A DNA stretch of 64,000 nt from contig DDKK01000001.1 in assembly GCA_002339325.1 (NCBI GenBank), positions 1-64,000 on the forward strand, read 5' to 3'. The stretch is from Nitrospiraceae bacterium UBA2600. Lineage in GTDB: Bacteria > Nitrospirota > Thermodesulfovibrionia > Thermodesulfovibrionales > Thermodesulfovibrionaceae. The notes beneath the pieces were generated by a model. That model made no database searches and was not told the origin of the DNA. It saw nothing but the letters and a program-made list of their open reading frames with translations. A program made the position numbers and the translations under genes. The first letter of the stretch is position 1. Every line of letters begins with the position of its first letter. Below, one piece after another: positions 9,089 through 18,257 of this stretch.

Positions 9089-10079
9089 AATATTGAATAG
9101 AGGCGAATTAAAGAAAAAACTGAATGAACTTAAAGCAAAGGGACAGAAAATCGTATTCACCAATGGCTGCTTTGATATAATCCATGCAGGTCACATAAGA
9201 TATCTAAGAGAGGCGAAAAAACTTGGTGATATTCTTGTAGTAGGACTAAACTCAGACAGTTCTGTAAAAAAGCTCAAACCCCTTAGACCTATAAATTCTG
9301 AAAAAGAAAGAGCCGAAGTCCTTGCATCTCTTGAAATGGTTGACTTTGTGACAGTATTCCACGAAGAAACTCCTTACAAACTAATAAAACTCCTTAATCC
9401 ACATGTGCTCGTAAAGGGAGGAGACTGGAAGATTAAAGACATTGTAGGAGCTGATATTGTGCCTGAGGTTTACAGTTTGCCATATGTAGAAGGTTTTTCT
9501 ACCTCAGGCATAATAGAGAGAATTCTTAATAAATACAACAAGCCAAGACAGGAAGACAACATACTCAAAAAAGCAAAAAAAGTGAAGTTTCTCTTTCTGG
9601 ATGTAGATGGCGTATTAACCAGTGGAGGAATAATACTTGACAATGAAAACAATGAGTTAAAAATTTTCAATGTAAGAGATGGACACGGTCTTGTTATGTT
9701 AAATAAATCGGGAATAAATATAGCCGTTATCACAGGCAGAAAATCAAGAGCATTGGAAAGAAGAATGAAAGAACTGGGAATATCAGAAGTCTATCAAGGA
9801 GCAAGAGAAAAACTTAGAATTTTCGAAGAGATATTGAAAAAATACGGTTTAAAAAAGCAAGAAGTTGCAGCAATGGGAGACGATATAATTGATTTATCCA
9901 TTCTAACCAGAGTGGGTTTTTCTGCGTCACCACAGGATGCTCATGAAGTAGTTAAAAGCAATGTTGATTATGTTACGAAAAACAAGGCAGGCGATGGAGC
10001 AGTAAGAGAGCTCTGCGATCTAATTCTTCAAGCAAAAGGACTTCTGGACAACTTCGTAGATGAATATAAAAACCTTTAA
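9081..10079 (+). CDS. RfaE2-type nucleotidyltransferase fused to KdsC-like HAD phosphatase
   Basis: A 332-residue two-domain protein starting at GTG 9081. Residues 1-150 form a cytidylyltransferase-like domain with [17 protein letters not shown] (HxGH at 35-38), as in the ADP-heptose enzyme RfaE2/HldE C-terminal half. Residues about 165-332 form a HAD type C phosphatase with [12 protein letters not shown] (D174, D176), NVRDGHG and AMGDDIIDL, as in KDO-8-phosphate phosphatase KdsC. One polypeptide would thus serve heptose activation and KDO synthesis, both for LPS inner core. The HAD domain could instead act on a heptose phosphate. It overlaps pgsA by 20 bp. Confidence 0.88.
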   Translation: MHKILNRGELKKKLNELKAKGQKIVFTNGCFDIIHAGHIRYLREAKKLGDILVVGLNSDSSVKKLKPLRPINSEKERAEVLASLEMVDFVTVFHEETPYKLIKLLNPHVLVKGGDWKIKDIVGADIVPEVYSLPYVEGFSTSGIIERILNKYNKPRQEDNILKKAKKVKFLFLDVDGVLTSGGIILDNENNELKIFNVRDGHGLVMLNKSGINIAVITGRKSRALERRMKELGISEVYQGAREKLRIFEEILKKYGLKKQEVAAMGDDIIDLSILTRVGFSASPQDAHEVVKSNVDYVTKNKAGDGAVRELCDLILQAKGLLDNFVDEYKNL

Positions 10080-10596
10080 TCTTCCAACATCCCTAACATT
10101 AATACGTATTCTCATTATCCCACTTTTTTTAATAAAAGCTCCATCTAATCCTCAATTCGGAGCTTTTCTGTTTTTCATAGCTTCGGTAACAGATTTTCTT
10201 GACGGTTATCTGGCAAGAAGATTCAAACAGATAACGAAAATTGGTATTATTTTAGACCCTATTGCCGATAAACTTCTGGTTATAACTGCTGTTGTAGTAC
10301 TCGTTGACCTTGTAAGAGTACCTGCATGGATAGCAACAGTAATAATATTGAGAGAATTTATGATAACAACTTTACGTTTTTATGCTCTATCAAAAGGAGT
10401 TGTTATACCTGCAGAAAAAGCTGGCAAAGCAAAGACAGTAATGCAAATGACTTCTATCCTGCTTCTACTAATAGCAGATGAGATTTTAGGAGTCGATTTA
10501 TATGACGTTGGCATTGTTCTTCTATACGTATCAACATTTTTAGCTATTTATTCTGCAATAGGCTATGTATGGCATTTCTGGAGGAATTTGAAATGA
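10060..10596 (+). CDS. pgsA: CDP-diacylglycerol-glycerol-3-phosphate 3-phosphatidyltransferase
   Basis: A 178-residue polytopic enzyme that makes phosphatidylglycerophosphate from CDP-DAG. The CDP-alcohol phosphatidyltransferase motif is complete: [11 protein letters not shown] followed by [11 protein letters not shown] (DGxxAR...GxxxDxxxD). The ATG at 10060 lies inside the end of the RfaE2-KdsC gene. It uses the CdsA product and shares the operon with plsY. Confidence 0.95.
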   Translation: MNIKTFNLPTSLTLIRILIIPLFLIKAPSNPQFGAFLFFIASVTDFLDGYLARRFKQITKIGIILDPIADKLLVITAVVVLVDLVRVPAWIATVIILREFMITTLRFYALSKGVVIPAEKAGKAKTVMQMTSILLLLIADEILGVDLYDVGIVLLYVSTFLAIYSAIGYVWHFWRNLK

Positions 10597-11183
10597 ATAT
10601 AATAGTAAGCATTTTTGCATTTATCTTCGGCTCTATTCCTTGGGGATTTATAATTGGAAAACTAAAAGGTATTGATTTAAGAAAAACAGGAAGTGGAAAC
10701 ATCGGGACTACTAATGTCCTTAGAGTAATCGGTAAAAAAGAGGCTTTAGCTACATTACTTCTTGATATATCTAAGGGTTTCATTCCTGTCATGCTTTTAA
10801 GATTATTTTATGAAGAAAGCAATATGCTACTGCTCGGTTTTACAGGCATTGCTGCTATACTTGGACACTGTTTCACTCCTTTTTTGAAATTTAAAGGTGG
10901 CAAGGGAGTTGCAACTTCTGTAGGTGTTATTCTGGCTTTTAGCCCTCTCGCTGGATTGACTACAGTAATCATCTGGCTATCTACCTTCGCTGTCTTTCGC
11001 ATTTCCTCTTTGAGTGCTTTAGTGGCTTTTGGAGTGCTTCCTCTTGTTACTATGATATTAAGATATCCCGATGAAGTAACGGTTTTTGCTTTTATCATAA
11101 CAGCTATTATCTATTTAAGACATCTTTCAAACATTAAAAGATTACTGAAAGGAACTGAGACAAAGATAGGTGATAAAAAATGA
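10593..11183 (+). CDS. plsY: Glycerol-3-phosphate acyltransferase PlsY
   Basis: A 196-residue membrane protein that transfers acyl groups from acyl-phosphate to glycerol-3-phosphate. The three PlsY loops are present: GSGNIGTTNVLR, GHCFTPFLKFKGGKGVATS and the C-terminal RHLSNIKRLLKG. I chose ATG 10593, which overlaps pgsA as ATGA and follows a GGAGG site. An in-frame ATG at 10569 would add eight charged residues and has no ribosome site. It is the first step of phospholipid synthesis, upstream of CdsA and PgsA. Confidence 0.95.
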   Translation: MNIIVSIFAFIFGSIPWGFIIGKLKGIDLRKTGSGNIGTTNVLRVIGKKEALATLLLDISKGFIPVMLLRLFYEESNMLLLGFTGIAAILGHCFTPFLKFKGGKGVATSVGVILAFSPLAGLTTVIIWLSTFAVFRISSLSALVAFGVLPLVTMILRYPDEVTVFAFIITAIIYLRHLSNIKRLLKGTETKIGDKK

Positions 11184-11854
11184 AAAAAGCAATAGTGCTA
11201 CTTAGCGGAGGTATTGACTCTTCAACTACCTTAGCCATTGCTAAAGAAGAGGGATATGAATGCTATGCCCTTTCCTTTGATTACGGACAACGACATAAGA
11301 TTGAACTCATAAGTGCTAAAAGAGTTGCTAAGTTCATAGGTGTAAAGGAGCATCTTATTGTCTCCTTTGATATGCGTCAGATTGGAGGTTCAGCTCTCAC
11401 AACGGACATACCTGTTCCAGAAGGTGAAGTTGAAGGCATACCAGTTACTTATGTACCTGCAAGAAACACAATTTTTCTTAGCTTCGCTCTTTCATGGGCA
11501 GAAGTTCTTTTGTGTCCTACCATATTTATTGGTGCCAATGTAGTAGACTACTCGGGATATCCAGACTGTAGACCCGAATATCTGAAGGCCTTTGAAACAA
11601 TGGCTAATCTTGCTACTAAAGTAGCTGTAGAGGGTAAAATAAAATTTAAAGTAGAAGCACCCCTTCTTTATATGACAAAGGCCGATATTATTAAAAAAGG
11701 TTTACAACTCAGATTTGATTACTCTCTCACATGGAGCTGTTACAATCCGCAAGGAGAATTAAAAAATCCTGTTCCTTGTCTAAAATGCCCAAGTTGTCAA
11801 TACAGACTTAAAGGTTTTGAGGAAGCAGGAATAGGAGACCCTCTAATAAAATGA
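11180..11854 (+). CDS. queC: 7-cyano-7-deazaguanine synthase QueC
   Basis: A 224-residue enzyme that converts 7-carboxy-7-deazaguanine to preQ0 with ATP and ammonia, for queuosine tRNA modification. The PP-loop LLSGGIDSSTT is at residues 7-17. The zinc cysteines lie in the C-terminal half (WSCYNP ... CLKCPSCQYR). Its ATGA start overlaps plsY. It is functionally unrelated to its lipid-synthesis neighbours, and no preQ1 riboswitch is visible because there is no leader. Confidence 0.95.
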   Translation: MKKAIVLLSGGIDSSTTLAIAKEEGYECYALSFDYGQRHKIELISAKRVAKFIGVKEHLIVSFDMRQIGGSALTTDIPVPEGEVEGIPVTYVPARNTIFLSFALSWAEVLLCPTIFIGANVVDYSGYPDCRPEYLKAFETMANLATKVAVEGKIKFKVEAPLLYMTKADIIKKGLQLRFDYSLTWSCYNPQGELKNPVPCLKCPSCQYRLKGFEEAGIGDPLIK

Positions 11855-12558
11855 TTACCCTAAGACTACACAGCAACGTCATAAAAAAAATAATACTTAG
11901 TGCAATAAAAGCAAGAAAAGGAGAATACACTTACGAAGAGCTTGTTTTAGATGGCTTAAAAATTCTTCAGATGATGCGTAATGTCGGTTGCAGAATAACC
12001 GTTGAAGGCATTGAAAATCTACAAAATCTTAAGCCTCCTTGCGTTTTTATAGCAAATCACATGAGCACCCTTGAAACGCTGGTTTTACCTGGTGTCATTG
12101 GAAAGGAATTTAGAGTAACCTTTGTTGTAAAAGAATCTCTCCTTAAGTATCCATTTTTCGGTAAAATTCTTTCAGCTCTAAAACCCATTCCTGTAAGCAG
12201 AAAAAATCCTAAAGAAGACTACAGGGTTGTAATGCAGGAAGGAGTTAAAAGACTTAAAGAAGGAATCTCTGTTATTGTCTTTCCTCAGGCAACAAGAGAA
12301 CTTATCTTTGACCCTGCTAAATTTAACACTCTCGGCATTAAGCTTGCCCAAAAAGCCTCTGTTGCTGCTGTTCCTGTGGCTTTAAGAACTGACGCATGGG
12401 GAGTTGGCAGGATAGTAAAGGATTTTGGTAAAATTGACCCTACAAAGCCCATATGCTTTTTTATAGGCAAACCTGTAATAATTGAAGACAGAGGAGTTAA
12501 AGAACACTTACAGATAATTGAATTCATAGAAGCCTCCCTTAGAAAATGTTATAATTAA
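11851..12558 (+). CDS. Lysophospholipid acyltransferase family protein (PlsC-like)
   Basis: A 235-residue acyltransferase of the PlsC/LPLAT superfamily, probably completing phosphatidic acid or acylating a lipid A-type acceptor. Block I is NHMSTLET, so the catalytic pair is H-X4-E where most members have H-X4-D. Block III is FPQATREL in place of the usual FPEGTRS. These substitutions define a divergent subgroup, and the acceptor is therefore uncertain. It overlaps queC by 4 bp and precedes the endonuclease Q gene by 2 bp. Confidence 0.8.
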   Translation: MITLRLHSNVIKKIILSAIKARKGEYTYEELVLDGLKILQMMRNVGCRITVEGIENLQNLKPPCVFIANHMSTLETLVLPGVIGKEFRVTFVVKESLLKYPFFGKILSALKPIPVSRKNPKEDYRVVMQEGVKRLKEGISVIVFPQATRELIFDPAKFNTLGIKLAQKASVAAVPVALRTDAWGVGRIVKDFGKIDPTKPICFFIGKPVIIEDRGVKEHLQIIEFIEASLRKCYN

Positions 12559-12560
12559 CT

Positions 12561-13823
12561 ATGTTTTACGCAGACCTGCACATCCATTCAAAATTCTCAA
12601 GAGCCACAAGCAAAGATATGAACCTTGAGAATATAGAACAATGGTCACAAATAAAAGGTATTAAATTAATTGGAACTGGCGATTTTACTCATCCCGAATG
12701 GATAAGGGAGATTGAAAATAAACTCAATGAAGCAGGAAACGGACTTTTTACCCTTAAAAGTAAATACAGGCTAAATCTTCCAGAAGCTTGTCAAAATGAA
12801 GTTTTTTTTATCCTATCTTCTGAAATTAGTTGCATATATCAGAAAAACGGAAAACTTCGAAAAATCCATCTTTTGCTTCTTACTCCGTCATTAAAGAATG
12901 TCTACAAAATTAACCATGCTCTAAATCAGATAGGGAGTCTCTTATCTGATGGAAGACCTATTCTGGGAGTAGATGCGAAGGAACTGATGAAAATAGTTTT
13001 AGAGCTGAGTCCTGAAACATTAATTATACCCGCCCATGCATGGACTCCTCATTTTTCAATTTTTGGCTCCCAATCTGGCTTTGATAGCATTGAAGAATGT
13101 TTTGAAGAACTAACCCCCTATGTGTATGCTATAGAAACGGGATTAAGCTCAGACCCTCCCATGAACTGGCGATTAAGTAAACTTGACGGTTTGGTTTTAA
13201 TTTCGAACTCAGATGCCCATTCACCTGCAAAGATAGGAAGAGAAGCAAATGTGTTTGACACGGAGATAAATTACAATTCCATAGCAGAAGCAATAAAGAC
13301 CGGCAAGGGATTTATTGGCACTGTAGAGTTTTTCCCTGAAGAAGGGAAATATCATTATGACGGACATAGAACATGCGGAATAAGACTTTCGCCTAAAGAG
13401 ACAATAAAAAGGAATTATCTTTGCCCTGTCTGTGGTAAAAAAGTTACTGTCGGTGTAATGCATAGGGTTGAGTTACTGGCAGACCGTGAAGAAGGTTTTA
13501 AACCGCTGCAGGCACGTCCCTACTTCTCAATAATTCCTCTTCCAGAAATTATAGGAGAGCTTAAGAAAACATCGGCACAGAGCAAGACCGTCTTAGAACA
13601 TTACTCAAAAGCCATTCATTCACTCGGTAGTGAATATGATATACTTCTAAAAAAAGATGTAAGGGAAATTGAAAAATTTGATGCATCCCTTGCAGAGGCA
13701 ATTGAAAGAATGAGAAAAGGTGAAATAATCGTAGAACCCGGTTATGATGGAGAATACGGAAAAGTAAAAATTTTTGGAGAAGCAGTTGAAACAACTATCA
13801 AAGGTCAGTCACTTCTTTTTTAG
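12561..13823 (+). CDS. Endonuclease Q family protein (PHP domain)
   Basis: A 420-residue protein with an N-terminal PHP metal-dependent domain (YADLHIHSKFSRATS, GTGDFTHP, IIPAHAWTP, SNSDAHSP). It has a zinc-ribbon segment near residue 290 (YLCPVCGKKVTVGVMHRVEL) and a helical C-terminus. This layout is that of EndoQ, which nicks DNA 5' of deaminated bases such as uracil and hypoxanthine. EndoQ is best known from Thermococcales archaea and occurs sporadically in bacteria. The UvrD-like helicase starts 24 bp downstream, as expected for a repair pair. Nicking activity is inferred from the family. Confidence 0.88.
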   Translation: MFYADLHIHSKFSRATSKDMNLENIEQWSQIKGIKLIGTGDFTHPEWIREIENKLNEAGNGLFTLKSKYRLNLPEACQNEVFFILSSEISCIYQKNGKLRKIHLLLLTPSLKNVYKINHALNQIGSLLSDGRPILGVDAKELMKIVLELSPETLIIPAHAWTPHFSIFGSQSGFDSIEECFEELTPYVYAIETGLSSDPPMNWRLSKLDGLVLISNSDAHSPAKIGREANVFDTEINYNSIAEAIKTGKGFIGTVEFFPEEGKYHYDGHRTCGIRLSPKETIKRNYLCPVCGKKVTVGVMHRVELLADREEGFKPLQARPYFSIIPLPEIIGELKKTSAQSKTVLEHYSKAIHSLGSEYDILLKKDVREIEKFDASLAEAIERMRKGEIIVEPGYDGEYGKVKIFGEAVETTIKGQSLLF

Positions 13824-13846
13824 ATTGATTTAAAAGAAAAAATCGG

Positions 13847-15508
13847 ATGGATTTAAATAGAAACCAAAAAGTAGCTGTAGAAAGTTCTGATAGATACCTA
13901 TGTGTATTAGCCGGTCCGGGAACAGGTAAAACTCTCACTATAACGGCAAAGATAATTCATCTTTTGCAAAATGGTTTATCCCCAGAAGAAATTGCAGCAT
14001 TAACATTTACTCAAAAAGCAGCCATTGAGATGAGAGAAAGAGTCATAAAGCATGTTAAAAAAGAAGAGCTCCCATTTATCGGGACTTTTCATCTTCTGTG
14101 TATAAGACTTCTCCGAGAGTTTCTTCCCTGTGAAAATAGAAATTTTAAGTTATGCACAAGAATTAAACAAAAAGAGATTATTAGAGAATTAGGCGAAAAA
14201 AATGCCGAAAAAACTATTGACAGAATATCAAAATTTAAAAACAGAGGACTTCCTCTTGATGATAAGACTATGGCTATCTATGAAAAATATGAAGAGAAAA
14301 AAAAGACACTAAACCTATTTGATTTCGATGACCTCTTAACTAAAACACAAGAAATGCTTAAGGAAGGCAAAATTCCTCCCCTTTTCAATCATATAGTTGT
14401 TGATGAATTTCAGGATATAAACAAAATTCAGTATGAAATAATCAAAGGACTTCTCAGAAAGGATGGTTCTTTTTCAGTTTTCGGAGACCCAGACCAAGCT
14501 ATATATTCATTCAGAGGTTCTGAGATAGACCTCTTTTTAAATTTACCTACCGACTTTAAAAATCTGACTCTATTAAATCTGTCTCTCAATTATCGTTCTC
14601 AAGCAAACATTATAAACGCCTCTAATCATTTCATAACAGTGAACACCAAAAGATTTTCAAAAAAAATTGAGCCCACTAAAGAGTCCTCCCATCCAATAGT
14701 TTTAATTGAGGTAGAAGACGAATTTGAAGAAGCTCGGGTAATAGTGGAGGCTATAAAATCAAAAGTTGGAGCTGTTGATTTTACTGACTTATACAGAAAT
14801 AAAGATGAAACCTCATATACCTATGGCAGTTTCGCTGTTCTTGCAAGAACAAATAGACAGCTGAAAATAATAAATGACAAGCTTTTAAGTGAGGGAATAC
14901 CCGTTAAAACAATTAAAAAAGATATAGAGCCCTGGATAGAATCTTTTATAAAAAATCTCTCCGAGCAAATAAAAAGAAAAGAAATAACAAAAAAGCTTTT
15001 TGAGGCCGCTCCCCTTTATGAGTTTCTCAATTCAACCGATTTACTTAAAAAATTAGAGCCCTATGAGGCTTCCCTTGTCAGTAAAATAGCAAAAAGTTAC
15101 AGAAAGGGAACATTAATCGAACAAATACAAGCTTTCATAGACGAGCTTTCGGGGCTTACATCTATTGACCTTTTTCCAGAAAGATTAAATGCCGTGAGTC
15201 TTCTGACGCTTCATGGTTCTAAAGGGCTTGAATTTCCTGTTGTTTTTATTGTTGGAACAGAAGAAGGGCTCATTCCATACACACTTTCAACAGAGTGGGA
15301 TATTGAAGAAGAAAGACGACTGTTCTATGTGGGAATGACAAGGGCAATGGATGAATTGATAATACTGCATGCAAGAAGTAGATTCATTAACGGAAAAAAA
15401 CTAAATCTTCCACCTTCTTCTTTCATAAAAGAACTTCCCCAAGAGAATCTTAAGAAGAAAAAAATCTCTCGAAAAGATAATATTCCCTCTCAAAAAGGAC
15501 TATTTTGA
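13847..15508 (+). CDS. UvrD/Rep-family DNA helicase, short form
   Basis: A 553-residue superfamily 1A helicase, shorter than PcrA/UvrD (about 700). It has the Q-motif (LNRNQKVAVE), Walker A GPGTGKT, motif II VDEFQDIN, motif III GDPDQAIYSFRG, motif IV LNYRSQ, motif [14 protein letters not shown] and motif [15 protein letters not shown]. All catalytic motifs are intact, so the missing length falls mainly in the 1B/2B subdomains. The basic C-terminus lacks a Tudor-like RNA polymerase-binding domain. It follows the EndoQ gene and probably unwinds or displaces the nicked strand. A full-length paralogue is encoded at 27168-29267. Confidence 0.92.
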   Translation: MDLNRNQKVAVESSDRYLCVLAGPGTGKTLTITAKIIHLLQNGLSPEEIAALTFTQKAAIEMRERVIKHVKKEELPFIGTFHLLCIRLLREFLPCENRNFKLCTRIKQKEIIRELGEKNAEKTIDRISKFKNRGLPLDDKTMAIYEKYEEKKKTLNLFDFDDLLTKTQEMLKEGKIPPLFNHIVVDEFQDINKIQYEIIKGLLRKDGSFSVFGDPDQAIYSFRGSEIDLFLNLPTDFKNLTLLNLSLNYRSQANIINASNHFITVNTKRFSKKIEPTKESSHPIVLIEVEDEFEEARVIVEAIKSKVGAVDFTDLYRNKDETSYTYGSFAVLARTNRQLKIINDKLLSEGIPVKTIKKDIEPWIESFIKNLSEQIKRKEITKKLFEAAPLYEFLNSTDLLKKLEPYEASLVSKIAKSYRKGTLIEQIQAFIDELSGLTSIDLFPERLNAVSLLTLHGSKGLEFPVVFIVGTEEGLIPYTLSTEWDIEEERRLFYVGMTRAMDELIILHARSRFINGKKLNLPPSSFIKELPQENLKKKKISRKDNIPSQKGLF

Positions 15509-15571
15509 AAAATTATGTAATCCTATCGCAAGGGATTTAATCGTTCCTTTAATACTCTGCAAAAAATTCTT

Positions 15572-16156
15572 TTAAGCTTCTATTTTTGTTCCAAGAAGTT
15601 CCAAAAATTTCTTCATCCACTCTGGATGGGCAGGCCATGCAGGTGCCGTAACAATATTGCCATCTACACAGGCATTCGAGTAAGTAGCGTTAACATCGCA
15701 CCATTTGCCTCCTGCAAGCAAAATCTCTGCTTTTACTGCTGGATAGGCAGTGAGAGTTCTCCCACCTATTATGTTTGCCGCTGTGAGAAGTTGAATTCCG
15801 TGACATATGGCTGCAACAGGTTTTCCAGATTCGACAAAGTGTTTCACAATGGCAATCACTTTCTCATTAAGCCTGAGATATTCAGGCGCTCTTCCGCCTG
15901 GGATGACAAGGCCGTCATATTTTGCAGGGTCGATTTTATCAAAATCAGCATTTATCATGAAATTATGGCCTCTCTTTTCTGTATAGGTCTGGTCACCCTC
16001 AAAGTCATGTACCGCTGTTTTTACTGTTTCTCCTGCTTTCTTTCCAGGACACACGGCGTGAACAGTATGTCCTACCATCTTGAGCATCTGAAAGGGAACC
16101 ATTGCTTCATAATCCTCAACAAAATCGCCTACAATCATTAAAATCTTCTTGGCCAT
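15572..16156 (-). CDS. DJ-1/PfpI family protein
   Basis: A 194-residue DJ-1/PfpI superfamily protein with the nucleophile elbow AICHGIQ (Cys about 117) and the [10 protein letters not shown] glutamate-containing strand. Relatives act as intracellular proteases, deglycases or methylglyoxal/glyoxalase III enzymes; which applies here is unknown. The ATG follows an AGGAGG site. It lies 24 bp downstream of bioD in the same orientation and is probably co-transcribed. Confidence 0.9.
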   Translation of the reverse strand: MAKKILMIVGDFVEDYEAMVPFQMLKMVGHTVHAVCPGKKAGETVKTAVHDFEGDQTYTEKRGHNFMINADFDKIDPAKYDGLVIPGGRAPEYLRLNEKVIAIVKHFVESGKPVAAICHGIQLLTAANIIGGRTLTAYPAVKAEILLAGGKWCDVNATYSNACVDGNIVTAPAWPAHPEWMKKFLELLGTKIEA

Positions 16157-16180
16157 TGCAAACCTCCTTTTTATTTAAAA

Positions 16181-16903
16181 TCATCCCGATATTAGGGACT
16201 CAATATCAAGATTTTTAATTGCCGTCTCGCCTATTGTATCTTTATTTAAATCACTTAAATAGGGCATTATGCCTAAAAAGGGTATGTCGAGTAATTCTCT
16301 TAGGGCTTCGGGATTTGTTTTTTCGGCTATATCATTTTTTGCAGGTTCAGAAAAATTAATGATATATCCCTTTATAGGAATTTTTTTGCTTTTTAGTGCT
16401 TCAATTGTAAGAATTGTGTGATTTAATGTGCCAAGAGTAGGTTTAGTTATGATTATTGCGGATAATCCTAATTCTTTGATCAAATCCCTAACAAAGTAAA
16501 AAGTTGTTTTCTTCTTTTCTTCTTTTCGGAGTGGAACCATCAATCCTCCTACGCCTTCTACAACAATGAAATCATATTTTTTCCTAAGAGCATCAAAAGC
16601 TTTAAAAACTCTATCTATTTCTACTTCTAAATTCTCCAGCTTTGCAGCAACGAAGGGACTTAAAGGATTTTCAAATCTAAGAGGAGTTATTAAGTCTATG
16701 GAATCACTCATTTCAGCCATGTCTCTCAAAAACATGCCATCGCTTGGTAAAAGTATACCATCTTTATTAAGACAGCCCGTTTCAATTGCCTTCATTGCTC
16801 CGACTTTTAACCCTTTTTTTATAAAACTTCTGAGTATTGCTGCTGTTACAATAGTTTTACCTACGCCTGTATCTGTACCAGTTATAAAATATCCACCTTT
16901 CAT
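16181..16903 (-). CDS. bioD: ATP-dependent dethiobiotin synthetase
   Basis: A 240-residue P-loop carboxylase-like enzyme that converts DAPA, CO2 and ATP to dethiobiotin. The P-loop is FITGTDTGVGKTIVTAAIL at the N-terminus. The Mg/substrate segment IVVEGVGGLMVPL is conserved and the length is normal. Its ribosome site is AAGGAGG. No other biotin genes are nearby, and no clear BirA operator is visible in the 140-bp divergent intergenic region. Confidence 0.95.
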   Translation of the reverse strand: MKGGYFITGTDTGVGKTIVTAAILRSFIKKGLKVGAMKAIETGCLNKDGILLPSDGMFLRDMAEMSDSIDLITPLRFENPLSPFVAAKLENLEVEIDRVFKAFDALRKKYDFIVVEGVGGLMVPLRKEEKKKTTFYFVRDLIKELGLSAIIITKPTLGTLNHTILTIEALKSKKIPIKGYIINFSEPAKNDIAEKTNPEALRELLDIPFLGIMPYLSDLNKDTIGETAIKNLDIESLISG

Positions 16904-16999
16904 TGCCTATCCTCCTTATTGTTAGATAATTAGACCTCTCACAATAAAAATTCACCCTACTGTTTATGCACTCTATAAAGCAAATATATCGTTATATGG

Positions 17000-17005
17000 T
17001 ATAAT
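17000..17005 (+). promoter_or_regulatory. Candidate -10 box upstream of the 17044 gene
   Basis: A perfect TATAAT lies in the bioD/17044 divergent interval (16904-17043). No convincing -35 is seen about 17 bp upstream. The AAGGAGG ribosome site follows at 17032-17038. Confidence 0.4.
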
Positions 17006-17043
17006 GTTGTATAGATTAAAGGCAAGCTCATAAGGAGGAAGTG

Positions 17044-17607
17044 GTGATAAGATTTGAAGAATTACAAATGAGGATAATGGATGCCGCTAAGAATTATATG
17101 GATGTATATGACATGGCAACTTTGGTGGAACAATATTCTCTTAACAAGGAAAGTAGATTGTCAATGACATTACCTGAAATTAAGCCTCCCTATCCAATAA
17201 CTGCTACTGTCTCATTTTCCTATGATGTTCAACAAACAAGCACTTCTATCTATTTTGAAGAAGAGGACGATGAAATAGATGAGGCTATAGAGCTGGACAT
17301 AATTATAAGCCTTCCTTTTATGGAGGGCTACAATGAAATGGTAGACCTTTATGAAGAAATTGCAAATGAATACAGCGAACTTGAACCTGTGCTTGTTAAA
17401 AAGGAGTTTTACAGAAAAGACTTAGTTGATGCAGAGGAATATGAAATTGCCTATTCTTATGTCATTGGCGGAGAAGAGCTAAAAGATTTACAGGTTTATG
17501 AAGACATATTTTTTGAATTGAGCAATATTCTTCGCATGATTTATGAGAGAACCAAATTCTTTATTGATATGTCTTGGTATAGAGAGCACGAAGATGACAG
17601 TCTTTGA
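17044..17607 (+). CDS. Conserved-looking acidic protein, unknown function
   Basis: A 187-residue soluble protein that I do not recognise. It is strongly acidic, with a central EEEDDEIDEAIELD stretch, and has no signal peptide or transmembrane segment. Two adjacent GTG codons are possible starts; 17044 has the better spacing (5 bp) to AAGGAGG. Its stop overlaps the HAD nucleotidase gene by 14 bp, so the two are translationally coupled. Codon use matches its neighbours, which argues for a real gene. Confidence 0.75.
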   Translation: MIRFEELQMRIMDAAKNYMDVYDMATLVEQYSLNKESRLSMTLPEIKPPYPITATVSFSYDVQQTSTSIYFEEEDDEIDEAIELDIIISLPFMEGYNEMVDLYEEIANEYSELEPVLVKKEFYRKDLVDAEEYEIAYSYVIGGEELKDLQVYEDIFFELSNILRMIYERTKFFIDMSWYREHEDDSL

Positions 17608-18247
17608 TGAAATATCTACAATTCTGCTTGATATGGATGGGACCATCCTTGATAAATATTTCGACGATTATTTTTGGGAGATATTCTTACCTGAAAGATA
17701 TGCGGAAAAAGAAGGCTTAAGCTTCTCTGAAGCTCAAAAAATTCTATTTAACATGTATAAAGCAGAAGAAGGCACTCTTAACTGGACTGACATTGACTTC
17801 TGGAGCTTAAAGACAGGAATTGATATCTTTACTCTAAAAAAACAGCTCACTCACCTTATAAAACCTCACCCCGATGCAGAGGATTTTTTAAATTTTATTA
17901 GCTCTAATGGAAAGAAAGTCTATCTTGCAACAAACGCACACAATAAAGTTATGAATTTAAAATTAGAGAAAACCGGCTTTGCCAGGTATTTTCATAAAAC
18001 CTTTACATCCTTTGACATAGGATATCCAAAAGAAAGACTTGAATTCTGGCATAAACTAAAGGAGTGTATTGATTTTGAACCAGAAAAAACGGTTTTCGTT
18101 GATGATACAGAAGAGATTCTGCACAGAGCAAAATCTTTTGGAATAAAGATGCCCATTTTACGAGGACTATCAAGTTCCAGAAGCGAACCCAGAAAATCTA
18201 ATCACTTTTTAACAATAAACAGTTTCAAAGAAATTATAAAAATATAA
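17594..18247 (+). CDS. HAD hydrolase, GMP/IMP nucleotidase (YrfG) type
   Basis: A 217-residue HAD-superfamily phosphatase. Motif I is LLDMDGTILD, motif II is YLATNAH, the lysine motif is near YPKERLEFW, and motif IV is VFVDDTEE. A helical cap follows motif I, including DYFWEIFLPERYAEKEGLS, a pattern typical of YrfG GMP/IMP nucleotidases. I chose ATG 17594; an upstream in-frame start at 17543 would lie deep inside the preceding gene. The substrate assignment is by resemblance only. Confidence 0.85.
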   Translation: MTVFDEISTILLDMDGTILDKYFDDYFWEIFLPERYAEKEGLSFSEAQKILFNMYKAEEGTLNWTDIDFWSLKTGIDIFTLKKQLTHLIKPHPDAEDFLNFISSNGKKVYLATNAHNKVMNLKLEKTGFARYFHKTFTSFDIGYPKERLEFWHKLKECIDFEPEKTVFVDDTEEILHRAKSFGIKMPILRGLSSSRSEPRKSNHFLTINSFKEIIKI

Positions 18248-18257
18248 AAAGCTGAGC

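Noticed and set aside
16904..17040. BirA operator near bioD
   Set aside because: No inverted repeat matching the biotin operator is visible.
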